From the NCBI GenBank assembly GCA_964035015.1, contig OZ036003.1, positions 7,139,754-7,203,753 on the forward strand: a DNA stretch of 64,000 nucleotides. Direction: 5' to 3'. Numbering within the stretch: position 1 is the stretch's first letter; each line of letters opens with the position of its first letter. The notes under the pieces are model-generated. The model was not told where the DNA came from and searched no databases. It worked only from the letters and a program-made list of their open reading frames with translations. Source of the stretch: Corallium rubrum. Lineage: Eukaryota; Cnidaria; Anthozoa; Scleralcyonacea; Coralliidae. The position numbers were made by a program, and so were the translations under genes. Of this stretch, positions 1-12,706 are shown piece by piece.

Positions 1-1138
1 GAACGATGTTGATGAATTCATTTGGCCACTCGTGCTTTCAACATTATTCAACATCGTTCAACAATGTTGAATGCGATGTTGAAAGTGTTTGGCCAGGTCT
101 TTAACAGCACACGCCACTCGTGCTCCCATAATAGATAGATATGATTCTGCTGAAACTCGTCTTCGCCTTGTAATTTCAACTTGCTTGGCTGTATTTAGAA
201 ATTAGCCGAAGAACACTGATTCATGTTGGATATATTACTTCGTAGTCTTAATACTTAAAGCTGTCTATCTGCATTTTGTCATAAATAATTCCCAACAATA
301 GGCGAGGGTGTTGCGCGCGCATCATTTCTCAAAAAAACTGGCAAGCTCCACTCAAACTAAACATACTGTTTAAAATAAACAAAGTATAGATACAGTTTCT
401 GGATGTTTAACACTGTTATTCTGCTGTTGTTGGCTCGCTAGCAAGTCTGTTTGCCATTGCTTACTTTGTGGGGAGCCCACCAATTCCTTTCCTGAACGAT
501 GCGCACGCAACACTCTGAAACTCGCCTATTGTCAAATAATAGATGAAGCAAACCAAAACTATATATGGTCTTACAATATATTTAGACTTACTTTTCAAAT
601 TCATTGGCAAAATTCATTGGCAAAACCACGGACAAAAGCTTCCAAAGAACTTGTTAAGTAATTAGCATATATAACATCATCATAATATGCAATTATTTAT
701 TTTGTATAAAAAGGTCAACCCTTTTGGGTGCGACTATTAATTTATGGTGTATTTTGAGGATGTAATTTGTTTCCCTTTTTCACACTGTTCACATTCCACT
801 GTTAATGTGATACTTTTATTCCTCCCACTATACTGTGCCCCACAGAAAATTCTTCCGATTGATGTGATTTAATGAAAATCTTACAGCGTGCAATGTTCTT
901 AGGGTGTAACTTGTTCGTTTTTAAAGCTACCGTATACTTTCAGAGGCGAATTTATTGAAAAACTTTCATATAAAAAAATTAAGAAAAACGAGTAAATAGT
1001 GACGGGAAAATGGCGATGTGATATTTTTGACCGGAAGAAAAATTTTAAGTAAAGTGCCGTTTTCTCAAAAGGTATGCTTCGCAACACGGCCAAATTTTAA
1101 AAGGTTACAACTTATTGTACACGCATAAAAACGCACAA
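1..1138. other. Non-coding, no gene seen
   Basis: No credible gene is visible. Bases 1-100 hold a small foldback in which ATGTTGA-type words pair around 35-95 with a repeated TTTGGCCA flank. Around 101-124 lies the segment AACAGCACACGCCACTCGTGCT, which recurs in part at 7063 and 15066 beside other repeats. The rest is AT-rich unique-looking DNA with only short chance open frames. Confidence 0.6.
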
Positions 1139-1556
1139 CGTGTTCACGGTTGTCAACGGGCGTGAACAATGTTGTGCTGCTTGCCGTGAACAATGTTGTG
1201 CTGCTCGCCGTGAACAAGTTGTCAACAAGTTGTTCACTTATGGTTCGAACAACTTGTTCACGGATAAATCAACAGTCGTGAACAAGTTGTTCCAACAGCA
1301 CATTTTTATAGCCAACAACGTTGTTCGCAATACAACATGTTGTAACAGCATGACGAAATAACAACGATGAACAACAATGTTACAACAATGGTGAACATGG
1401 TTGATGTATCAACACGTTCTTCGGTTGTTACAACATGCGTGAACAACGGTTGTTGTTTCATCAAGCTGGAACAACTTGTTGAAACAATGATGAACAATGT
1501 TGTTCATTTATCAATGTTGTTCACCTATGCCTCAACAAGTTGTTCAGCATTGTGAG
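1139..1556. repeat. Degenerate GTTGTTCA/TGAACAAC repeat
   Basis: The stretch consists of imperfect iterations of TGAACAATGTTGT and its complement on both strands, giving spurious overlapping frames in both directions. Similar CAACATTGTT-rich segments recur near 44570-44950, 47720-48060 and 48360-48600, so this is a dispersed repeat class and not coding sequence. Confidence 0.6.
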
Positions 1557-1568
1557 GCAACAATACTG

Positions 1569-2069
1569 TAAAGCCTCGGTCAAAGAGGAGTTGATGAGAG
1601 CCGACGAGAGTGGCAACTCTCGGTCGCGTTTGACCACCAACTCTCATCGACTCTCATGCACTCTTATCAACTCTCATCAACTTTGAGCTGGTTCAAATTT
1701 TAATGAGAGTTGATGAGAGTTTTTGCTCGTTTGACCGGTCATGAGAGTTGGCATATGAGAGTTGATGAGAGTTTAGCGGCTAGCGGCTTGTGACTTTTCG
1801 TGATAAGAAAAGGCAAGAATGCAAATATATATCTGTCTATTTATTTGTCCAGTACGAGATTGTAAAAATACGAACTTTGTTTACGTCGAAATTCGTTCCT
1901 AGTCTCCCTGCTACGCGCGGTAAATCCTACAACTCTCGTCAACTCTCATGGTCAACTCTCATCAACTCTCATCCTCGTTTGACCGGGGCATGCGAGTTGA
2001 GGAAACTCTCAGACAAACTCTCGCTTGCCAACTCTCATCAACTCTCATCCCCGTTTGACCGGGGCTTTA
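1569..2069. mobile_element. MITE rich in ACTCTCATCA words
   Basis: The element is bounded by short inverted ends TAAAGCCTCGGTCAAA (left) and GTTTGACCGGGGCTTTA (right). The interior is made of iterated GAGAGTTGATGAGAGT and CAACTCTCATC words in both orientations, with further internal copies of the GTTTGACCGG end motif. No transposase is encoded, so it is a non-autonomous element. The superfamily cannot be assigned from sequence alone. Confidence 0.6.
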
Positions 2070-2671
2070 GGCAAAATTTATGATAACACCAATTTTGTTA
2101 TTTATAGTTTATTCATGCACGTACACAGGCTCTTGACCTGTACTAGTGTTAATTGGCTCTCTGAGTGATCAGGTCGAAAGCTATAAGCAATAAATACAAT
2201 AAACGCGGTATTATACCACAACTTCTCGCTTGCTATATCACGATTTGTCACCGTGCAAATATTCAAGAAATTAACAGTTATCATCACTATAATGATTTTT
2301 ATTATCCCTTCAAATCATTAATAATTCTTGAGGAAAATACAAAGGAAATCAGTACCATCTCCGTGGTTTTATATCTGATAAAAAATCTTTTTGATTTACA
2401 TAAACTTTAGCTCTGATTTTCTTGGGTTAAAAAACGTTATTGTTCAAAATTACTACGCCAATGAACTAATTACCAAATGGGTCGTTTTCGACGAAGCTAT
2501 TCAAAACATTCGCAGTACGTGCTTTATCAGATCTGAAACACTCGGCTATCGCCTCGTTGTTACCATATATAGCCAGTATTAGCTACTAATTTTCACATTG
2601 TCAATAACCATTCATTTGTCAGTTATTTTCGTGATCGAACAGTTCTTCTCACCCACTTTACACAACAATAA
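2070..2671. other. Non-coding, nothing recognised
   Basis: AT-rich sequence with only short chance frames. No repeat, RNA or gene signature was recognised. Confidence 0.5.
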
Positions 2672-3144
2672 ATAAATATAAATAAGTTTTGTGGAAACAC
2701 CACGTAAAATATTTCTTTGCTAAGCTTTCGGGCTGTTGACTCAGGCTTTCATTCGACCATCGCGTTAAGTGGGAAGAGTCGTCACTCTTAGCCAGCGACA
2801 AGCAATACTTCACGCGAAGAACAAGGGAGTCTATTGAGATTGCAAAACATCGCACTATTTCTCAGGAAGGACAGCCATTAAACAGTACGTGGTGTGCCAT
2901 ATTCGGAGAACTTCTTGAACATTCTTGAACATTCTTTCATTCTTCTTTTGATTTTTAAAATTAACGTGATACGCCATGTCGCCATAGTATTCTTACGTGA
3001 TTTAATTATTGATCAGTTGCTTAGTTTATGAATGACGTGAGCCAACAACTTGTTGTCATTGCTGTGATAAAGGCCTGAGTCAACAGGCCGAAAGCTTAGC
3101 AAAGATATATTTTACGTGGTGTTTCCACAAAACTTATTTATATT
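2672..3144. repeat. Inverted repeat pair with decayed hammerhead-like cores
   Basis: The segment at about 2672-2746 (ending GACTCAGGC) is repeated in inverse orientation at about 3072-3144. Each arm contains, read outward, CCTGAGTCAACAGG (a pairable stem-loop) followed by CGAAAGCTTAGC. This matches stem II, GAAA and a palindromic stem III as in the intact motifs at 38053 and 20377. The 5' CUGANGA box is damaged in both arms (CGAATGA on the left, CTGTGATA on the right). It is probably a remnant of Penelope-like terminal repeats. Confidence 0.5.
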
Positions 3145-4222
3145 ACATTATCGCCATGAAAACTTTCAAAGAATTAATAAATTAATAATAAGCAAATAAC
3201 TGCCACAACCGACAATTCCCACCTTTATATTGCACCTACTCTAACCATCGGTATGTTTCCCTCTTTCTCTTGCAGAATTCTCACAGAACCTTATTCCATG
3301 TAACATTCGTTTAAACAAAGGTAAAGTGATACGTAATATTTGTACACGGGAAAGTTATTACATTGCATGTGAAGTAATATTTTGAGGGTCATTTCTTAAC
3401 GAGTGGTCAGCCAATCGGCATAGATAAGATATTCGTATTTTGACTAGCTTCAAAAACGATACAATGGGTAAGTTCGTTGGCGTAGTAATTTTGAAAAATA
3501 GCGTTGTCTAAGCCATGAAAATCAAAGCTAAAGTTCATGGAAATCTGGAGGATTTTTTATCAGATATAAAACCACGGACTTGTGATACCGTTATATTTTT
3601 GTGTATTCCTCGTGAATTATTATTAATTTTGAACTACATCTATTGTACCACAGTTTTTTGTGGTAAATCCAATTACATTTATTTCACCACACTGTTGTGG
3701 TAGATTTAACAATAATATTCAACACAATTAAAATTATACAACGGAATGTGAGAGACTTACACTTTAACACCTTTGACTTTGTAAAAGCTGGCTTTGGTCT
3801 TTCTTTCAAAATTGTTCAGATCCGTCTGCATGAGTTATCTTGACAATCATGAGTTTTACCACAGACTCTGTGGGTGAGAATGGGGTGCTAAGGCAGCTAC
3901 GACGGTCAATTAAGAGAATTAAATCATCGTTGATTTTATTATAAACTGCATGGTCATCCTTTACTTCCCATGAAATTCTTTTACTAGTGTCAACGCACAA
4001 TGGGAAACACACTGCTGTCATCATGGGAAGTAAAAGGCTAAAATAAATATTATTTACCAAAGGCTAAAATAAATACCAGACGATTTTATTCAGGATAACG
4101 CCAGACTATTTTATTCTGGGTAACGCCAGACAATTTTAGTTGCAATGGGAAGTAAACAGTTAATTCAATTAAACTAAAACAGCTATTTTGCATTCTTGGG
4201 AAGAGAAAGAAAAGTTCCGAGC
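3145..4222. other. Non-coding, dispersed repeat fragments
   Basis: No gene was seen. Positions 3512-3620 are related to stretches at 31480-31570 and 42920-43015 (GAAAATC..AAAGTTTATG, then GTATCCGATTTACAA or close variants). Positions 4078-4136 carry three copies of the dispersed CGCCAGACNATTTTA motif that forms the minisatellite at 50462. Confidence 0.5.
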
Positions 4223-4483
4223 GAACCAACCAACCAACCAACCAACCAACCAACCAACCAACCAACCAACCAACCAACCAACCAACCAACCAACCAACCA
4301 ACCAACCAACCAAAGAACGAATGAACCAACCAACCAACCAACCAACCAACCAACCAACCAACCAACCAACCAACCAACCAACCAAAGAACGAACCAACCG
4401 ACCAACCAACCAACCAACCAACCAACCGACCAACCAACCAACCGACCAACCGACCAAAGAACGAATGAACGAACGAACGAACT
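4223..4483. repeat. (AACC)n microsatellite, about 260 bp
   Basis: Nearly pure tetranucleotide AACC with interruptions (AAAGAACGAATG) at three places. It generates long artefactual frames of PTNQ or GWLV repeats on both strands, which are not proteins. Confidence 0.95.
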
Positions 4484-5262
4484 TCGTCACATGCATTTAC
4501 TTACAAATTTGCCAAAGGCGGGTATCATAGACAATAACATAATATTGAGAGAGGGCTGGCATGACTAGCTTTTGAACAAGGGTCATCGTCAAGGAAAAAC
4601 TTGTCAATCTGTGTCGAACACAAGAACAAACAAAACTTGTCATGTGCGGGACTTTATACACTCGGAATTTTCCTTTTAAAACATGAGTTACATCGTACGT
4701 GTTGATCAACACCAAAATATTAATCATTCCTATATTTGCTATGTGGAAACACAAACGTCACGTATATTCTAGTTCTACTTATTAAAACCATTAACAATAG
4801 TCGTCAAGGAAGACTTGACAAGATTTTGCGTATAGTACGTCACTGCGTACTTAATATCTCCGAAGCTTATTACGCGATCACGAGCTGATTAAAACTTAGA
4901 ACTTAGGAAAACTGTTGGAAAAAAACTTGTTCATCGTACGCACGAGCGAGGAAAGCTGCAACAGTTACAAGCAAAGTCCGTTGAAGCAAGTCATGCAGGA
5001 AATCGTTCACGCGGAAACAAAAACATACGTCACAAGGATAATAGTTTCATGATATTACAACAAATAAAATATTCAAACATCTACTCAGAATCTAAATTTT
5101 GTTTATGACAATGCAAAACAGATAATTGCCTTGGTTATTTTAGATTTTATTTCAAGCATGTGACTGCTGACGTCAAGTTGAAAGAGTATAGCATAACTCC
5201 ACGTCTCTTTGATTACGTGACTGTTTACGTCGTTTAAACATTTACATCACACTAACTGTAAA
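4484..5262. other. Non-coding, nothing recognised
   Basis: No gene or clear repeat was recognised. The right edge (CTGTAAA) is the left target duplication of the MITE that follows. Confidence 0.5.
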
Positions 5263-5560
5263 CATAGTCAATCGAGATATGGTCTGGAAACTCGGCAAAC
5301 TTCAAAGCGCCTATAATGAGCTGTGATTTTATGTTGAACCGTACCTTACACCGTGCACATCCTTTGTTTTAGGTTTATTAATATTTAAATAGCACGGTTG
5401 AGTGAATGAACTGAAACCTTGCTATTGGACAATTCGTTCATTATACTAAAATACAATGTGTTCAGTGACCGTACACCGTGCACAAAAATGCATAAAGGCG
5501 AACAAAAAGATAGACCAAAGACTTTAGCTGAGTTTCCAGACCATATCTCGATTGACTATG
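5263..5560. mobile_element. 298-bp MITE, copy 1, 7-bp target duplication
   Basis: The inverted ends start CATAGTCAATCGAGATATGG and extend about 31 bp before the first mismatches. The element is flanked by CTGTAAA on both sides, a 7-bp target duplication. A second copy of exactly the same length lies at 19104-19401. There is no open frame for a transposase. The CA-start and about 31-bp ends recall P-type elements, but that resemblance is weak evidence. Confidence 0.85.
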
Positions 5561-6130
5561 CTGTAAATGATATAGTGCCTTCATCTTGAAATAATTTACC
5601 TGGGACCGCAGTAATTACTCGGGCTACCTGTTGTAGGCCGAGTCTAGGTTTCGTTTTTTGTTTTTTTTGTTGTTGTTTTTGGTTTGTTTGTTTTGGGGTG
5701 GGTTTGTTGGGTTTTTGTTGGGGTTTGTTTTTTTGGGGGGGGGGCGGGATTTCCACAAAATTGCATTAGTGCATCATCCCGTCAGGCCTTGCGAAACTGT
5801 AACGTCGATTTTTTCGAGTTCTTGTTGGGTTGAGGTGTTTTCCGACGGTATTGGTGAATTCACGAGTAGTACGTTTATCAGTAATGTTGCTGACAAGATT
5901 TGTCTATGAAGACAGAATTCAATAGACGAATTTATTACAGACGCGAAAAAATGCGCGCCGTGTTGACATCTGTTTTGAGTTGAGGACGGCTAGAGACACA
6001 AGAAATGCAAAGAAAGGGCCACAGTATATATCAAAGAACATATACGTACTGTTTACCTAGTAACGGCTTTCTCCTTGTTTGAATAGCTTTACCTTTTGCA
6101 AGTGACCGAGTTATAGTATTAGTTGATCAC
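5561..6130. other. Non-coding with T/G-rich tract
   Basis: A strongly T/G-skewed low-complexity tract runs from about 5649 to 5745 (GTTTTT and GGGTTTG words). No gene was seen. The frames over the tract are low-complexity artefacts. Confidence 0.6.
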
Positions 6131-6135
6131 TAATA

Positions 6136-7045
6136 GTGCGGCTGGCAATTGTCTTCATCATAAACATGCTTACAAAGCAGCTTACATGTGTTTCGGTTAA
6201 GATTCTCTTAAAATTATTCTCAACCCTTGTATCTCCGATTCTATTATATTGCTGCGAGGTATGGGGAGTGTATGTTTTGGGAAGAATAACCAATATTGAT
6301 ATGTTCAAGAAGACATTATTCAGTGTGATCACAGATATTGATAAGCTACATTTAAAATTTTGTAAGCGAATCTTAGGAGTTCATTCAAAGTCTACTAATT
6401 TAGCGGTCCTTGCCGAACTAGGTAGAATGCAGATGATTGTACGAATTTTGACTTTGGTTATTAAATTCTGGTTAAGAGTGAGTAGTTCAACTTATAGGAA
6501 TCAATTAGTAGGAAAGGCAGCTCGTGTATGCATTCAGTCATGTTCTCAGAGTGCTAAATTCACTGATTTCTTGTTGAATATGTGTGATATCGGGTCTTTG
6601 GAGAATACTGTGGTTATGTCTAAAAATGATATTAATAATCTATCTAAATATATCAAAAATGAATTATGTAAAAGATATAATACAATTTACGATTGTGTCC
6701 CATTTGTAAGTCAAAAGATGTAGGTGACGAATATCATTATTTCTCAAATTGTAATAATGATAAATTAGTAAATCTTCGAGATAATTTCATAAATGAGATA
6801 TCAAATATTAATAGTAGCTTTAAATTGTTGAGTAAAAACGATCTATTTCATTATTGTATGGCTATGCATGATGAATGCATAACAGAATGTACAGCCAAAT
6901 ATGTATATAGTTTAACCAAGATTTTCAATGACTCTACTGTAGGTAATTAGTTTATTAGGTGAATAACTTTTTTTTGTATTAACATCTGTATTAGTATCCC
7001 ATGTACCAATAATGGTGTGATGGAAATAAAGATTATTACTATATT
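6136..7045 (+). pseudogene. LINE (non-LTR retrotransposon) 3' end, frameshifted
   Basis: The first frame (6136-6723) reads as the end of a LINE reverse transcriptase: LVSPILLYCCEVWG, then KLHLKFCKRILGV and AELGRM, a block typical of the region after the RT thumb. The next conserved block, LCPICKSKDVGDEYHY...C (a Cys/His-containing C-terminal motif), follows in a different frame (6693-6950). Comparison with the copy at 9846 suggests an internal deletion just before CPICK. A 3' UTR follows with GGAAATAAAG near 7023-7031, a likely polyadenylation region. The 5' part of the element is absent, so this is a dead 5'-truncated insertion. The clade is not certain. Confidence 0.85.
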
Positions 7046-7059
7046 ATTACTGTGTTTAC

Positions 7060-9790
7060 AACAGCACACGCCGGCGATTTCAAATAAGACAAACTTAATT
7101 TTCGTTTCGTAGGCACTTTAACTATAATCTATACGAAGTCTCGAAGTGGCTATTAGGGCCGTGCATGCATGTACGTCACCAGCCCCAAATGCGAAGTGGC
7201 AACGTAACGCGATATCAGTTAAGTTTAGTTCATTTATTAAAAGCGAATACATCGACTTTCCTGAGCGAAAAGTAAAAGCCTTAATTGGAATTACTTATAT
7301 GTAGGCCCCAAGAACACGAGACAAAGAGTACTGAACTATTAAATTAAAAAGAAAGCAGTGTGCTACCTTCAGCGTAGGCAGTTTATGCAAGACATCCAAA
7401 ATGTCAAAATTTAATGTACCTCCCACTATTAATTATAACTAATGCAAAAATAATAATGTCTCTTGAAATACTGAGTAATTTGGCAGTATACATATACATT
7501 CGGCAAGCTTTTAATATTTTTGATTTTTAGTAAGTTATATATATATAACTTAATACGAATTTCAATTTCGGCTACCATTTTGTTCATGAAAATTGCGTGG
7601 GTTCGTGTGAAGAATTTATATATAGTAATCTTTCCAACTCCTTCCTGCCTGAGTCGAACAAAACGGCCTCTGATCTTTATCTTGCAGTTGACTCTGTCTA
7701 TAACGTTAGTCTAATATAGGCTAGAGTTTATATACTCTGTCTAACGCCAGATGATTTTACTCTGTGTGTGTGTGTGTCTGTCAGTTTGTCTAACGTCAGA
7801 CGACATCATACTCAAAGCCAGGGCAAAGAGAGAATTCCCTCAGAGGCTCAGACCCATTCCTGCTTCAGAACTGAGCTGGCCAAAAATGGCCTTTATTATT
7901 TTACTTTGTCTAAACGCCATTTATTAAACGCCATGACCATGTCATTTTTGCTCGTCAACCGAGTGGGTTACCAAATATACCAAGTGATTAACCGCCCTTA
8001 TACCAAGTGATTCGTACCAGAGCTGGCCAAAAATGGCATCTATTGTTTTAACGTGTATTAACGTGTATTAATACTACAACCGTGGACCAAGCCAAAACGA
8101 CGAAAACACAGAGTAAAAATTTATAAATACAAGGCAATAACGATTGGAGATGTAGACCTCCAAAACGTTTAATCGTTATACCGTTGATCGCGTGAACGGT
8201 TTGATCAGATTACTTGAGTTTTCCGATACGGAAAGTCAGATGGCATTTTCTCGTGGGCAAACGAAATAGTGCATGTCGTTAAACTATTTTTATACATCGC
8301 AACATGCACTGCCTACGCAATATATCTATACATAACTAAACTAAACTACATAACGTTTGTTTTAGCGAGTGGTTGTATGGCGGCGTTTCACTCATTTGAA
8401 CTGATTTCCGAAACCAGTCTCGTATAGTAACAAGCCAGATTAAATACTGAAATGACTGTATTTCAGAGGAGAGTTCATCTAGTGCAGTCAGCCTGCGACT
8501 CCGGCTTGTTATTTGTGGGGATACTTCAAATAGTTGTTATAACAGGGGGTTAAACCGCGTTATCCCCGGCATATATGTTCCCGAGCGAGAAACCCCTGCT
8601 TGATGCCTGAGTGAAATTTTACTACCGTAAACAAACGTACTTAATGAGTCTGTGGGACCAAATTTGATTATTTAGCCATATCATGCCTAGGTTTTTACGA
8701 CAATCACTATACCAGTGATTCACAATAAAATTTATAAAAAAAACAAATAAATAATGACCATGAACAAGCTGTTTAGTTAAAAGTGATAAAAAATATACTC
8801 TTATAGTTCTTACCTGAAATCGTCTTGTAAGTAAACGTTCAGATGACGTGTCTTGATCTTTTTATGTTGTATAAACTGTTTCTTGTTACAAATATATTAC
8901 TGAAGTCGAACACAGCGCTGGTATACTGAAGTGTGAGTCACTGAAATTAAATAAGCGAAGAGCGGTGGTAATTAACATAACATATTAGTAGCCACAAATT
9001 ACCTTAATCTTCCTGGTGTTATGTCATTTCCTAGCTAGGGAGTATCATTTTCCGTACAATACGATACAAAGCGTGACTTTGTGCATACTTGTTCACTTTG
9101 ATTAGCTGTTTTGCATTCCAACGAGCTGTTAGCGGTTTTTATGCGTCATGCTGACGTCATTGATGACACAACTCACGATACGATCTTTGTTGTAACACGA
9201 ATTTCATTACGTAATTTCAACAAGCGAGTGTCAACGACTTGAAATGCCATTTCATTTACTTCCGTTCCAAAGGTTGTTCCACTGACCTTTCGATAGACCT
9301 AGCCGATGACGTTGTAGCACAGACCCAATTTCAAGCTTTCGGTACGGAATTAATTTTTGCCAAACGAAGGGCCTTCGCTCGAAACGTTAGACCACTCACG
9401 TTCTCTGTTTCGGCAGTATTAAGCTACTATACCATATTTCGATTGTTGTTTCACCGTATTTTTATGACAAAAACACAAGCCTTGTAATTGTAAATTGAGT
9501 TCAACTACTACAACAATTACAACAGTCGCCGATGCAACAACAGTTAATGGGAACATCAATCGGTGATTTTTTGCTAGATTTTTGCAACGTAAAAGACCAA
9601 ATTAATTGAGTGCCGAACGCGCAAACGTCCTTAAACGTTCACGAAACATGGGACTCAAACTGCAAAGTTACTGAACTTGTAAATAATGCATGCTATATTG
9701 TTATATATACTGTAAGAGTGATCACAAACAACGTTTTAGTCATCCAATTTGTTTTTGAATACCATATTTAGCTCATTTGAACATTATAAA
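7060..9790. other. Long non-coding stretch with repeat fragments
   Basis: No gene was recognised. Positions 7080-7125 (AAATAAGACAAACTTAATTTTCG) match the foldback family at 60940-61990. Positions 7742-7800 hold two copies of the dispersed TCTAACGCCAGANGATTTTACTC motif. Positions 9365-9392 read CGAAGGGCCTTCGCTCGAAACGTTAG, the 3' part of the hammerhead-like motif without its CTGA box. The remainder looks unique. Confidence 0.5.
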
Positions 9791-9845
9791 AACCAACAAG
9801 ACGCCTGATCAGGCGTTAACTCGGGCTACTGCATGAGTTTGACAG

Positions 9846-10345
9846 TTGAGGTGGTCTCCCACTTGCTCCAAAATTGCGGGTGTACTGTTGAAACTATATA
9901 TGATTGGAATTATGTGTTTAAAACCCAACCGGAAGCGAGTTGCAAAGAGCCTACGGCTACGACAGATAAACACTGACGCATATACAAGTGAAGTTGGGCG
10001 ATATACAAATATCGCATACAATTTACGATTATGTCCCATTTGTAAGTCAGAAGATGTAGGTGACGAATATCATTTCTCAAATTGTAATAATGATAAATTA
10101 GTAAATCTTCGAGAAAATTTCATAAACGAGATATCAAATATCAATAGTAGCTTTAAATTGTTGAGTATGCATGATGAATGCATAACAGAATGTACAGCCA
10201 AATATGTATATAGTTTAACCAAGATTTTCAATGACTCTACTGTAGGTAATTAGTTTATTAGGTGAATAACTTTTTTTTCGTATTAACATTTGTATTAGTA
10301 TCCTATGTACCAATGATGGTGTGATGGAAATAAAGATTATTTATA
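9846..10345 (+). pseudogene. Second copy of the same LINE 3' end
   Basis: The frame 9846-10253 shows EVGRYTNIAYNLRLCPICK followed by DVGDEYHFSNC, the same C-terminal block as the copy at 6693. It retains a little more upstream sequence. An internal 30-bp loss relative to the first copy removes the residues equivalent to KNDLFHYCMA. Both copies end with the same tail residues and share the 3' UTR up to GGAAATAAAGATTATT. The copy is severely 5'-truncated and not functional. Confidence 0.85.
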
Positions 10346-10610
10346 CAGTTTTATATAATTACAGCTAATATATGGAAACACGACTGCTGTGAAATATCGC
10401 AAGCAATCGCTGATCAATCGCCCACTGAATTACAACAATTAAAACCAAATGGAAACTATACATGGTACGCTCAAAACTGATGCCTATATATATAGGTGAT
10501 CGTATCTACATTAATTCATAATTATGGAAAATACAAATATTTCGAATTTCTCAACCTAAATTTGGTAGGTATGTGGAATGTACAAGCCAGACAAAAATGC
10601 TAATTAAAAT
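10346..10610. other. Non-coding, MITE-like fragment
   Basis: Positions 10368-10450 (ATATGGAAACACGACTGC to CCAAATGGAAAC) are the reverse orientation of a segment at about 24170-24270 (GTTTCCATATAGTTGTAATTG). This indicates a small dispersed element. No gene was seen. Confidence 0.4.
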
Positions 10611-10939
10611 CAGGGGCGTAGGAAGCAGGGGGGCCGGTATATTTTATAAAGGGGGGCCGGAATAGCTTTCGCTTAATTTAAAAAAATTGCATTATAAGTG
10701 CGACTTCGATTGCGCTGATCGGCCAATTAATAATAATAATCCATCCTGACTCACGGATAGCAAGAGACTCACAAATTATAATGAAAGAATTATGAAAGGG
10801 CCTAACGAAAGAGGTAGAGGAGACTCTGAAAATGCCATTTCCGACGATTTAGAGAAAAAAATTTCCCGATCGGCGCCAACCATGGTGGCGCCTCGTGGGA
10901 GTCGGACCCCCTAAGTTTGTCAAGCTTCCTACGCCCCTG
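10611..10939. mobile_element. hAT-like MITE, copy 1
   Basis: Inverted ends CAGGGGCGTAGGAAGC and GCTTCCTACGCCCCTG bound a 329-bp element with G-rich subterminal runs. A second full copy in the opposite orientation is at 51450-51762, and a different element with the same ends lies at 42252-42459. At those two sites the flanks form 8-bp target duplications, which together with the CAGGGGCG ends point to the hAT superfamily. Here the flanking duplication is decayed (ATTAAAAT versus GATAAAAT). No transposase is present. Confidence 0.8.
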
Positions 10940-11129
10940 GATAAAATAAAGAAGTTTTGATTGGGGAAGCAACTGAAACGGAAATTGTTCTTTGTTGTAG
11001 TCCGTTTCAGCTTGCATGCATGCTTTCGAAATTCATTTGCCAACATTTGTAGGGAGGTTAGGAACTACAATCATTGACAAAATTAGTTGTAACAGCGTGA
11101 AAACATCCAATTTCCCAATATCGTTATGT

Positions 11130-11169
11130 CCCCCCCCCCCCCCCCCCCCACACCCCCACCCCCACCCCC
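11130..11169. repeat. Poly-C tract
   Basis: A run of C with occasional A (about 40 bp). It produces proline- or glycine-rich artefact frames. Confidence 0.9.
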
Positions 11170-11260
11170 TAAACAACGTTGGTTTTCCATAAACGAAAAT
11201 GTTATGAAAAACCAACAACATAAGGATGTTAATGTTGCCTTTGTTACAACAATTTTGTCA

Positions 11261-11778
11261 CAACCTCGTCCCCAGGACATTTTGCCTCCACGTTGGGAGT
11301 CGGCGAAAATGGCCCTGGCATCGGCTGGTCGATTCTATGATCGGATTGGCCGGTTTAAAAACTTGATTAATTCAGATACAGTATAATTTATTCATCAAAA
11401 TACGAATTGCAATAAATCCACTCTGCGAAGTTCATCCAAAGAATTGTAACGATAGCTTTGGTTAAGTCAAGAACAACATTAGATATATGTTTCTTCCCGA
11501 CATTTAAATGTATCCTGGATAATCGTGGCGAGTATCATGATGAATAATGCTAGCCAGTTGCATTTATGATAAAGGTTCACATGAGTGATTCGGCAGAGCG
11601 TTAAATATTTCTTATTTATTATTCATGTATACGTATTATACAAAAACGAAACACAAAGACCGCATAAATTTTCTTGCCAAAACACCCCAAAATTCTGGGT
11701 GTCACGTGACCAGCCGATGCCAGGGCCATTTTCGCCGACCTCCCAACGTGGAGGCAAAATGCCCTGGGGACGAGGTTG
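11261..11778. mobile_element. 518-bp MITE with 9-bp target duplication
   Basis: The inverted ends start CAACCTCGTCCCCAGG and run about 70 bp, through GGCGAAAATGGCCCTGGCATCGGCTGGTC at the inner edge. The element is flanked on both sides by ATTTTGTCA (11252-11260 and 11779-11787), a perfect 9-bp target duplication. Nine-base duplications with long inverted ends are typical of Mutator-like elements and are also seen for Merlin. No transposase is encoded. Related end sequences are visible near 26529 and 38377-38425. Confidence 0.85.
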
Positions 11779-11787
11779 ATTTTGTCA

Positions 11788-12220
11788 GCGATTGTAGGTA
11801 TACGGAAGTTCGCGAAGTTCATTGTGAAGATTCGAATTTAATAAGCTTTGAATTGAATTCCTTTGGCGAAATCACGGAGTGGATGATTATTTGTTGTAAA
11901 ATGTTTGATGGAAATTAAAAATATAATAGATACTTAGAAACAAATTGCCGACTTAAATTTGTATCTACACCTCGCAATGTAGTTCTGAACATTGCAACGT
12001 AAGTTTAAATTATACGTTTCGGATTTCAAAAGCAAACTGAAACTGACTGTAATAAGACAAATGGGATTCCACATTTTTGTCACCTACATTCATAATTATA
12101 TGGAAAATTTGTACCTTTTAATTTAATTTGTTTCTCGTCCCCAAATGCAGTTAAAAAGTATGTTGACTGAATAAGTTCGATAATTAAGCTAAAATAAAAA
12201 GGTTTTTCTAAATAAATAAA
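11788..12220. other. Non-coding, nothing recognised
   Basis: AT-rich with short chance frames only. Confidence 0.5.
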
Positions 12221-12706
12221 TATTGTATTGTATTGTATTGTATTGTATTGTATTGTATTGTATTGTATTGTATTGTATTGTATATATTGTATGGTATGGT
12301 ATGGTATGGTATGGTATGGTATGGTATTGTATTGTATTGTATTGTATATTGTATTGTATTGTATTGTATTGTATTGTATTGTATTGTATTGTATTGTATT
12401 GTATTGTATTGTATTGTATTGTATTGTATTGTATTGTATATATTGTATTGTATTGTATGGTACTGTATTGTATTGTATTGTATTGTATTGTATTGTATTG
12501 TATTGTATTGTATTGTATTGTATTGTATTGTATTGTATTGTATTGTATATTGTATTGTATTGTATTGTATTGTATTGTATTGTATTGTATTGTATTGTAT
12601 TGTATATATTGTATTGTATTGTATGGTATTGTATTGTATTGTATTGTATTGTATTGTATTGTATTGTATTGTATTGTATTGTATTGTATTGTATTGTATT
12701 GTATTG
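12221..12706. repeat. (TATTG)n microsatellite, about 486 bp
   Basis: Pentanucleotide array with periodic interruptions (TATAT insertions and a run of TATGG variants near 12290-12325). Because five is not a multiple of three it stays open in several frames, producing long artefact frames such as YCIVL and NTIQY repeats on both strands. Confidence 0.97.

Noticed and set aside
4086..4568. PTNQ and GWLV repeat proteins
   Set aside because: Artefacts of the AACC microsatellite on both strands.
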